DNA of 64,000 nt from the NCBI RefSeq assembly GCF_025725645.1, contig NZ_CP107007.1, forward strand, positions 1,860,001-1,924,000, written 5' to 3'. The notes below the pieces were generated by a model. The model did no database searches. It worked only from the letters and a program-made list of their open reading frames with translations, and was not told the origin of the DNA. The translations under genes were made by a program, and so were the position numbers. Positions 57,601-64,000 of this stretch are shown here, one piece after another (positions within the stretch are counted from its first letter, which is position 1; every line of letters begins with the position of its first letter). The stretch comes from Halomonas sp. GD1P12 (GTDB lineage Bacteria > Pseudomonadota > Gammaproteobacteria > Pseudomonadales > Halomonadaceae).

Positions 57601-59035
57601 GTCCGAGGCGGGGCGTTTGGCGCTGGATCTGAGCGTGAGCGACCCGATCGGCCAGGGCGGGCTCAACGGCGAGCTGCGCGCCAGCAATATCGTGCTCGAA
57701 CCGTACCTGCCGCTGGTCGCACAGCTCGATGAGCTGCAGGGCGCGCTCAACGGCACCGTTTCGATTGGCGGCACGACCGCCCAGCCGGATTTGCAGGGCA
57801 CGCTGGCCCTTCGCGGCGTGCGTGCCCGCGGCCCGGACATTCCGATCGACGTTCAGGACGGCGAGCTTGCGCTGCGCTTCGACGGCGGCCAGGGCAGCAT
57901 CGACGGCTTCATCGCCGCCGAGCGCGGCCGGCTCAACATCTCCGGTGACGCGTACTGGCCGGAGAACGAGCAGTGGCGGGCAGGCGTCGACCTGAACGCG
58001 GTTCAGGAGCCGCTTTTGGTCGTGCTGCCCCAGTTCGGTCGCCTCGAGGCGGCGCCAAACATTCGTATCCGCGTCAACCCGGAGCGACTCCAGATTCGCG
58101 GCAACGTCGATATTCCCTGGGCGCGGCTGGAAATCGGCAGCCTGCCGGCCTCGGCGATTACCCCAAGCGGCGACGAGATCATCATCACCGAGCGCGACGA
58201 CCGCGAGGCCGAGCGCATCGCACGGCTGCGCACCGCCAACGGCGAAGGCCCGAGCGCGGCGGATGAACTCGCCGCCGGCGGTATGGAGATCGACATGCTG
58301 ATCACGCTGAACCTGGGCGACGACATGGAGCTCTCCGCCTATGGGCTGGAATCGAACCTGGCGGGCAGTCTGGAGGTGCGCCAGGACAGCGGGGTGCTGC
58401 AACTCTTTGGCGAGGTAAACCTGGTAGACGGGCGCTTCCAGGCCTTCGGTCAGGATCTGCTCATTCGTCGCGGTCAGCTGCTGTTCAGCGGCCCGCCCGG
58501 GCTTCCCGTGCTCAATTTCGAGGCGATCCGAAACCCGGAAGTGACTCAGGACGACGTGATCGCGGGCCTCAGAGTCACCGGCACCGCCGAAGAACCGAAC
58601 GTAGCGATCTTCTCGGAGCCGGCGATGCCGGAGAACAGCGCGCTTTCTTATGTACTTCGCGGGCGCGCCCCGGATTCCTCCGGCGGTGTCGACAGCGCCT
58701 TGACCACGGCGCTGATCGGTATGTCGCTCGGGCGCACCGGCGGGGCGGTCGGCTCGATTGGGGAGGCTTTCGGCATCAACGACTTGACTCTGGATACCAC
58801 CGGCGCCGGTGACGAAAGCCAGGTCGCACTCAGCGGTCAGCTTACCGACGATTTGCGAATTAGCTACGGTGTGGGAATCTTTTCGCCCATCGCTGAACTA
58901 ACCTTACGCTATACGCTTTGGCGTAATTTCTACGTCCAGGTGGTTACCGGCACGAGTCAGGCGGTCGACTTGATCTACACCTTCTCGCGTCCGGGCTCAC
59001 CGACGATACTTCCACCGATACTCCCACGGCAATAA
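54605..59035 (+). CDS. tamB: Translocation and assembly module subunit TamB (AsmA-like)
   Basis: A 1476-residue periplasm-spanning protein. The N-terminal membrane anchor (about residues 20-45) is followed by a very long beta-groove region, built to move lipid, and the C-terminal DUF490 domain (FQAFGQDLLIRRGQLLFSGPPGLPVLNFEA and SPIAELTLRYTLWRNFYVQ). The start is TTG, supported by AGGAG 8 bases upstream. Residues about 390-590 contain three tandem repeats of 67-69 residues each with RLQxxxxQWPL and LDLxASG cores. It is coupled to tamA. Confidence 0.95.
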   Translation: MADVAKKKPRTKKRLSSGARTRLAVWSVIRLVILVPLWLFGLVALVLGAALSPWGTAQLFSQAEKRGYVSVEAQSGGLLDEFTLQGFRMNVAGVQVAIDDLELRWADDCLLSGRLCIDTLRAEGADIRLGASQNEPEPPPDNQPPLRITLPFPIELRELVLNDTAVTLGDGTRITVDSLTSAAIAEGQSVRLAPTELDQPRVYLPPSPGVRLTQGLETPLDATGIDGAIAVHTPPAPEPAEQEDSGVLVTEQGRTQLPDIMLPIDVIVEELAINDFALEGAVDYSVERLTLVGSAVEHDIAIDTFYVLTPDAEVNLDGTIRLAEEYPLDLNLATTLYLPERFPELSGNTVSLALSGSLAELEGELDTEGLVNVVLDASVDVLDPLFAFDMRLQTDELQWPLTPVEGSDAEPIRVEDLDLRASGNLEAFAVTVDAEGIDDTRLDGQVDLDDPSYPFDVRLQSERFQWPLNVPEDADTAAEPFVVQNLDLHASGSLEEFTVTLDADGVENTRLEARADIEDPNYPFTARLQSDRLQWPLITPEDANVTPWVVQNLDLRASGDINAYTLALDVEAEGPDVPLLSLNLQGSGDTGSFGWSTLALQIDESRLASQGRVNWANAITLDTTIRLDEFDPSHFVADLDGSLNGDIELGVLQQGERWLIDLPTLDIEGELRDYPLTLAASLRANSALEADIESLVFTQGNNRLTAQGRASQQALSIDADIALNQLQTIHPQLAGRLAGNVQARGSIEQPQINAALEGSDLRFADNAVERLSLDADISGIDDPRLDIDLLLDRVVAGGQTLQRLELTLEGLLSQHTLSLDVQGDDTSALQRAELALRGRFDQANQLYQANVTPLEIDSDAGDIRLESPLDLRYNLANGQARLSPFCLRRLEGGLVCSTETVNASADQGRALLTVREVPMEALEPFLPEEWRLNGDTTADLALSWSQGGARWQADVELLSELAITAVDGYGQPVRLPVINLDARIDANQANANASVVLSLSEAGRLALDLSVSDPIGQGGLNGELRASNIVLEPYLPLVAQLDELQGALNGTVSIGGTTAQPDLQGTLALRGVRARGPDIPIDVQDGELALRFDGGQGSIDGFIAAERGRLNISGDAYWPENEQWRAGVDLNAVQEPLLVVLPQFGRLEAAPNIRIRVNPERLQIRGNVDIPWARLEIGSLPASAITPSGDEIIITERDDREAERIARLRTANGEGPSAADELAAGGMEIDMLITLNLGDDMELSAYGLESNLAGSLEVRQDSGVLQLFGEVNLVDGRFQAFGQDLLIRRGQLLFSGPPGLPVLNFEAIRNPEVTQDDVIAGLRVTGTAEEPNVAIFSEPAMPENSALSYVLRGRAPDSSGGVDSALTTALIGMSLGRTGGAVGSIGEAFGINDLTLDTTGAGDESQVALSGQLTDDLRISYGVGIFSPIAELTLRYTLWRNFYVQVVTGTSQAVDLIYTFSRPGSPTILPPILPRQ

Positions 59036-59044
59036 GAGGTGGCC

Positions 59045-59665
59045 ATGACACTTTTTTCCAGAACATCGGGATCACTGCCAGGCCGTGATACGCCGATCAA
59101 AACAAGCGAGACCCATACCGTCAACGGCAACGCCCTGAAGGGGCCGATCCCTGACGGCTTCGAGGAGATCGTCCTCGGCATGGGCTGCTTTTGGGGCGTC
59201 GAGCGTCTCTTCTGGCAAATCCCCGGGGTACACGTGACCGCCGCAGGCTACGCCGGCGGCGAAACCCCCAACCCGACCTATGACGAAACCTGCACCGGGC
59301 GCACCGGCCATACCGAGGTGGTGCGAGTGGTCTATGATCCCGACCAGGTCTCGTTGGCCACGCTTTTGCGCACCTTCTGGGAGGAGCACGACCCGACCCA
59401 GGGCAACCGGCAGGGCAACGATATCGGTAGCCAGTACCGCTCGGCGATTTTCACCACGACCGACGCCCAGCGCGAGCAGGCCGAGCAGAGCCGTGATGCG
59501 TATCAGAAGGCGCTCGATGAGCAGGGCAAGGGGCGCATCACCACCGACATCTATCCGCTGGACAGGTTCTACTATGCCGAGGGCTACCATCAGCAGTACC
59601 TGGACAAGAATCCCGGCGGCTACTGCGGTTTGAAGGGCACTGGCGTGACCTGTGCGATTGGCTAA
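59045..59665 (+). CDS. msrA: Peptide methionine sulfoxide reductase MsrA
   Basis: A 206-residue repair enzyme that reduces methionine-S-sulfoxide. The active site is [13 protein letters not shown], followed by [15 protein letters not shown] and the C-terminal resolving cysteines in [18 protein letters not shown] lies a few bases before the ATG at 59045; a GTG two codons earlier is less likely. It follows tamB by 9 bases, so part of its expression may come from the tam transcript. A terminator at 59680 ends it. Confidence 0.95.
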   Translation: MTLFSRTSGSLPGRDTPIKTSETHTVNGNALKGPIPDGFEEIVLGMGCFWGVERLFWQIPGVHVTAAGYAGGETPNPTYDETCTGRTGHTEVVRVVYDPDQVSLATLLRTFWEEHDPTQGNRQGNDIGSQYRSAIFTTTDAQREQAEQSRDAYQKALDEQGKGRITTDIYPLDRFYYAEGYHQQYLDKNPGGYCGLKGTGVTCAIG

Positions 59666-59679
59666 GCTTTATTGATTCA

Positions 59680-59719
59680 CGCAGACCCCATCGGCGGTTT
59701 AGCCGGTCGTCTGCGTTTT
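59680..59719 (+). terminator. Terminator of msrA
   Basis: CGCAGAC (59680-59686) and GTCTGCG (59709-59715) form a stem with an inner CGGC/GCCG stem, followed by TTTT. Confidence 0.72.
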
Positions 59720-59737
59720 CCAACCTGTTGGCCTTTT

Positions 59738-59766
59738 CCGCTCGCTCGAGCCTCTCGAGCGAGCGG
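59738..59766. other. Perfect 13-bp hairpin between msrA and gor
   Basis: CCGCTCGCTCGAG and its complement flank the 3-base loop CCT. There is no T tract on either strand, so this is not a standard terminator. It lies 19 bases after the msrA terminator and about 90 bases before the gor start. Confidence 0.6.
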
Positions 59767-59855
59767 CTTACGTTAAAGAAGACGACGGTTCACTACGACA
59801 GCTGTTCAATGAGACGGCTCTTCGATTGAACGACGTCGAACTGCAAGGAGTACTT

Positions 59856-61238
59856 ATGTCGATGCAGGCTGATTTTGATTACGATCTCCTGGTCATTGGA
59901 GCCGGTTCCGGCGGCGTGCGCGCCGCGCGTACCGCAGCGGCTCGAGGCGCACGGGTGGCCATTGCCGAAGACCGCTACCTGGGCGGCACCTGTGTCAACG
60001 TGGGCTGTGTGCCGAAAAAGCTCTACGCCTACGCCTCTCACTTTCGCGACAGCTTCGACGACGCCGCAGGCTACGGCTGGCATCTGCCGGATACGCCGAC
60101 CTTCGACTGGCCGACGCTCAGAGATAACAAGTCCGGCGAGATCAAGCGGCTAAACGGCATCTATCAGCGCCTGCTGGAAAACGCCGGCGTCACGCTCTAT
60201 AACGCCCGGGCGACGCTCAAGGATGCCCATACCGTGTCAATGAGCTCTGCCAAGGGCGAAAGCGAGGTGAGCGCGGCCAAAATTCTGCTCGCCACCGGCG
60301 GCTGGCCCTGGGTACCCGACTTTCCGGGCAGCGACCTGGCCGTCACCTCCAATGAGGTATTCGATCTCGACACCTTTCCCCAGCGCTTTCTGGTACTGGG
60401 CGGGGGCTATATTGCCGTCGAGTTCGCCAGTATCTTCAACGGCCTGGGCAGCGAAACGCATCTGATTTATCGCCGCGAGCTTTTCCTGCGCGGCTTCGAT
60501 GACGAGGTGCGCGCCTTTACCCGCGACGAAATGAAGAAAAAGGGCGTCAATCTGCACTTTGACACCAACATCGAGCGCATCGAGCGCGGCGACGATGGCC
60601 TGAACGTGACGCTCACCAATGGCGATACGCTCACCGTCGATACCGTGCTGGTGGCCACCGGGCGGCGTGCCAACGTCAGCGGGCTGGGGATCGAGGCGCT
60701 GGGCATCGAGCTCGACGACAGCGGCAAGATTCCGGTCAACGAGCGCTTCGAGACCAGCGTGCCCTCGATTCTGGCCCTGGGTGATCTGATCGATAGTCCG
60801 GAGCTTACGCCGGCGGCGATCGCCGAGGCGATGCAGATCGTCGAGCATCACTTTGGCGAGACTACACCGGAGCCGCTGGACTACGAGCGCGTTCCCACCG
60901 CGGTATTTTGCCAGCCCAACATCGGCACCGTTGGCCTGACCGAAGAGGCTGCCCGGGAGCGCTTCGCCAACATTCGTGTTTACCGTACCGACTTCAAACC
61001 CATGAAGCACACGCTTTCCGGAAGCGACGAGCGAATGCTGATGAAGCTGGTGGTGGATGATGAAAGCGACGTTGTGGTCGGCGCGCATATCGTGGGTGAA
61101 GAGGCGGGCGAGCTGATTCAAAACGTCGGCATTGCCGTACGCGCCGGGCTCACCAAGGCCGATTTCGACCGCACTCTGGGCGTTCACCCGACCGGCTCCG
61201 AGGAACTCGTCACCATGCGCGAACCCTCGCGTACCTGA
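59856..61238 (+). CDS. gor: Glutathione-disulfide reductase
   Basis: A 460-residue FAD/NADPH enzyme that keeps glutathione reduced. The FAD motif is DLLVIGAGSGGVRAART, the redox disulfide is GGTCVNVGCVPKKL, the NADPH domain has VLGGGYIAVEFASIFNGLG, and the dimer interface ends GVHPTGSEELVTMREP with the catalytic His. The ATG at 59856 is supported by AAGGAG 6 bases upstream. It supports GrxA (encoded at 15.2 kb). A terminator follows at 61278. Confidence 0.95.
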   Translation: MSMQADFDYDLLVIGAGSGGVRAARTAAARGARVAIAEDRYLGGTCVNVGCVPKKLYAYASHFRDSFDDAAGYGWHLPDTPTFDWPTLRDNKSGEIKRLNGIYQRLLENAGVTLYNARATLKDAHTVSMSSAKGESEVSAAKILLATGGWPWVPDFPGSDLAVTSNEVFDLDTFPQRFLVLGGGYIAVEFASIFNGLGSETHLIYRRELFLRGFDDEVRAFTRDEMKKKGVNLHFDTNIERIERGDDGLNVTLTNGDTLTVDTVLVATGRRANVSGLGIEALGIELDDSGKIPVNERFETSVPSILALGDLIDSPELTPAAIAEAMQIVEHHFGETTPEPLDYERVPTAVFCQPNIGTVGLTEEAARERFANIRVYRTDFKPMKHTLSGSDERMLMKLVVDDESDVVVGAHIVGEEAGELIQNVGIAVRAGLTKADFDRTLGVHPTGSEELVTMREPSRT

Positions 61239-61277
61239 CCCGCATGCTGACGTAGTGTAACCGGGGCGATTCATGAC

Positions 61278-61303
61278 AAGCGGGCGAAAGCCCGCTTTTT
61301 TTT
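61278..61303 (+). terminator. Terminator of gor
   Basis: An 8-bp stem AAGCGGGC/GCCCGCTT with a GAAA tetraloop followed by eight T. Confidence 0.95.
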
Positions 61304-61380
61304 AACACTTCATCGAAGTTGGACTAAGCTTTTAACGGTCACAGAGAGGATCGATATACCGTACAGCATTGCCCGTCACA

Positions 61381-61386
61381 TATAAT
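61381..61386 (+). promoter_or_regulatory. Candidate distal -10 for ectA
   Basis: A perfect TATAAT without a recognisable -35 lies about 100 bases before ectA in an AT-rich stretch. A -10 with a poor -35 is compatible with the stress sigma factor RpoS, known to drive one ect promoter in Halomonas elongata; the assignment here is inference. Confidence 0.4.
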
Positions 61387-61425
61387 TAAAAATTATTGAA
61401 AAGGGAGCCAAGGATAATATGAGCT

Positions 61426-61454
61426 TTGAGTTATACGTCATCAGCTGTTATGAT
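61426..61454 (+). promoter_or_regulatory. Candidate sigma-70 promoter of ectABC
   Basis: TTGAGT (61426-61431) and TATGAT (61449-61454) are separated by 17 bp. Transcription would start near 61461, leaving a leader of about 26 bases before the ectA ATG. Confidence 0.55.
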
Positions 61455-61486
61455 CCTGCTGGAATTCGCAACGGCGAAGTATCAAC

Positions 61487-62068
61487 ATGAGCATGCCTAC
61501 AACGCCTTTTACCCCATCGTTCGACCTGGCGCGGCCGACCGTCGCTGACGCCGTGGTCGGTAATGAACAGACGCCGCTCTATATCCGCAAGCCCAATGCC
61601 GACGACGGCTGGGGTATCTTCGAGCTGGTCAAGGCGTGCCCCCCGCTGGACGTCAACTCTGCCTACGCCTATCTGCTGCTCGCTACCCAGTTTCGCGATA
61701 CTTGCGCCGTGGCGACCAATGAAGAGGGCGAGATCGTCGGCTTCGTTTCCGGCTATGTAAAGGACAACGCACCGGACACGTTTTTTCTGTGGCAGGTCGC
61801 GGTAGGAGAGAAAGCGCGCGGTACCGGGTTAGCGCGCAGGCTGATCGAGGCCATCATGTCGCGTGACGAGCTCAGCGCCGTACACCACATGGAAACCACT
61901 ATCACACCGGACAATCTCGCGTCCTGGGGGCTTTTTCGCCGCTTGGCGGCGCGCTGGCAGGCACCGCTCAACAGCCGCGAATATTTCTCCACCGAACAGC
62001 TCGGCGGTGAGCACGACCCGGAAAACCTCGTGCGCATCGGACCTTTTCAAACCGATCACATCGTCTAG
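61487..62068 (+). CDS. ectA: L-2,4-diaminobutyrate N-gamma-acetyltransferase EctA
   Basis: A 193-residue GNAT-family acetyltransferase for the second step of ectoine synthesis. The acetyl-CoA site is WQVAVGEKARGTGLARRLIEAI (with the Q/RxxGxG/A core), and the substrate regions YIRKPNADDGWGIFELV and ETTITPDNLASWGLFR are specific for EctA. Two ATGs (61487, 61493) are possible; no strong ribosome binding site is seen for either. It starts the ectABC operon, which makes the compatible solute ectoine under high salinity. A spacer of 97 bases with two overlapping hairpins follows. Confidence 0.97.
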   Translation: MSMPTTPFTPSFDLARPTVADAVVGNEQTPLYIRKPNADDGWGIFELVKACPPLDVNSAYAYLLLATQFRDTCAVATNEEGEIVGFVSGYVKDNAPDTFFLWQVAVGEKARGTGLARRLIEAIMSRDELSAVHHMETTITPDNLASWGLFRRLAARWQAPLNSREYFSTEQLGGEHDPENLVRIGPFQTDHIV

Positions 62069-62089
62069 CCAGGTCGAGCGCCGCGCGAC

Positions 62090-63437
<1,348 letters not shown>

Positions 63438-63463
63438 CGGATCCAACGCCAAGCCATCGTTTC

Positions 63464-63483
63464 GGCGGCCATCGACGGCCGCC
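63464..63483 (+). other. GC-rich hairpin between ectB and ectC
   Basis: GGCGGCC (63464-63470) and GGCCGCC (63477-63483) form a 7-bp stem with a 6-base loop followed by only TTT. It may affect stability or relative levels of the ect mRNA segments; it is too weak to call a terminator. I see no GG-N10-GC sigma-54 element here. Confidence 0.45.
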
Positions 63484-63500
63484 TTTCAAGGAGCACACCG

Positions 63501-63896
63501 ATGATCGTTCGCAACCTGGAAGAAGCCCGCAAGACCGACCGCCTGGTAACCGCTGAGAACGGTAACTGGGACAGCACGCGTCTGGTGCTGGCCAGCGACA
63601 AGGCCGGTTTCTCGTTTCACATCACCCGGATCTTTCCGGGCACCGAAACCCACATTCACTACAAGAACCACTACGAAGCCGTGTTCTGCTACGAAGGCGA
63701 AGGTGAAGTGGAAACCATCGCCGATGGTAAAATCTGGCCGATCAAGGCCGGCGACATCTATATGCTCGACCAGCACGACGAGCACCTGCTGCGTGGCAAG
63801 GAACAGGGCATGACCGTGGCGTGTGTCTTCACGCCGGCGCTGACCGGCAAGGAAGTACACCGCGAAGACGGCTCCTACGCGCCGCCGGAAGAGTAA
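63501..63896 (+). CDS. ectC: Ectoine synthase EctC
   Basis: A 131-residue cupin-fold enzyme that closes N-gamma-acetyl-diaminobutyrate into ectoine. It starts [14 protein letters not shown] and has the cupin blocks [35 protein letters not shown] and [11 protein letters not shown], containing the metal-binding Glu/Tyr/His set known for the family. Length equals that of known EctC proteins. AAGGAG precedes the ATG by 9 bases. A strong terminator follows; no ectD or ask gene is attached, so the operon is ectABC only. Confidence 0.98.
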   Translation: MIVRNLEEARKTDRLVTAENGNWDSTRLVLASDKAGFSFHITRIFPGTETHIHYKNHYEAVFCYEGEGEVETIADGKIWPIKAGDIYMLDQHDEHLLRGKEQGMTVACVFTPALTGKEVHREDGSYAPPEE

Positions 63897-63929
63897 GCGT
63901 CGCTCGTGACACCATGATGCAGTATCTCG

Positions 63930-63957
63930 AAGACAGCCCAAGCGGGCTGTCTTTTTT
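63930..63957 (+). terminator. Terminator of ectABC
   Basis: A perfect 10-bp stem AAGACAGCCC/GGGCTGTCTT with an AAGC tetraloop and six T. Confidence 0.95.
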
Positions 63958-64000
63958 ATGGCCGGGTTCCTGTGACGTTTTAACCTTGCATGGGCAAGCA

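Noticed and set aside
56342..58402. Long open frame (about 690 codons) on the minus strand inside tamB
   Set aside because: Opposite-frame shadow of tamB with no recognisable domain or ribosome binding site.
63438..63500. Sigma-54 promoter upstream of ectC, as reported in H. elongata
   Set aside because: No TGGCA-N-TTGC type element could be found in the short ectB-ectC spacer.

Overview
The window is a GC-rich chromosomal segment of a moderately halophilic gammaproteobacterium, most likely Halomonas or a close relative (Halomonadaceae). The main evidence is a complete ectABC ectoine operon at the right end whose EctB and EctC closely resemble those I remember from Halomonas elongata. The tol-pal, ruvCAB, tamAB, yciK/phosphatase/ubiG and prfC neighbourhoods also follow Oceanospirillales/Pseudomonas-type order. 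I see no insertion sequence, integrase, prophage or CRISPR array, so this is ordinary core chromosome with a few unusual local features.

Layout. 0-3.3 kb: TSUP permease, nucleosidase ppnN and a LysR regulator. 3.3-9.8 kb: glycine cleavage, with gcvH-gcvP on the minus strand and an AGCS-type amino acid:Na+ symporter and gcvT diverging on the plus strand. 9.8-11.6 kb: a LysM/degenerate LytM lipoprotein and an acyltransferase. 11.8-16.4 kb: ketone-body metabolism (LysR, scoAB, 3-hydroxybutyrate dehydrogenase), with an unassigned ORF and grxA between. 16.4-18.7 kb: a RegB/RegA redox two-component pair preceded by a small His-containing membrane protein. 18.9-21.7 kb: pyrC, mtnN and folD. 21.9-22.4 kb: tRNA cluster Pro-Arg-His-His. 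22.7-30.9 kb: a DadA-like oxidase, a YjfB-like small protein, prfC, ygfZ, a Cys-less HMA-like protein with OsmC, uvrB and nei. 31-37.4 kb: class I fumarase, cardiolipin synthase, a HypT-like LysR regulator, a YihY-acylphosphatase fusion and a D-2-hydroxyacid dehydrogenase. 37.6-42.3 kb: fmdB-like gene, aspS, ruvC, ruvA, ruvB. 42.3-48.1 kb: ybgC-tolQRAB-pal-cpoB. 48-50.3 kb: yciK convergent with a MupP-like phosphatase and ubiG. 50.5-59 kb: a leader ORF, a nucleotide-sugar dehydrogenase homologue without its catalytic residues, a coiled-coil membrane protein, tamA and tamB. 59-61.2 kb: msrA and glutathione reductase. 61.5-63.9 kb: ectABC.

Functional themes: glycine catabolism feeding one-carbon pools (gcv, folD, ygfZ), acetoacetate/3-hydroxybutyrate turnover, redox sensing and repair (regBA, grxA, gor, msrA, HypT-like, OsmC), envelope integrity (tol-pal, tamAB, LytM lipoprotein, cardiolipin synthase), DNA repair (uvrB, nei, ruvCAB) and osmoadaptation (ectABC). 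The observations most worth a second look are: the in-frame YihY-acylphosphatase fusion with a strong internal ribosome binding site and ATG; the dehydrogenase homologue without catalytic Cys, Lys or canonical NAD motif, coupled to a 16-codon leader ORF; two overlapping, mutually exclusive hairpins between ectA and ectB; a nested palindrome at the putative 3-hydroxybutyrate dehydrogenase promoter; and short 15-16 bp tandem repeats lying directly at three stop codons. All functional names are from recognition of sequence motifs; no database search was run.
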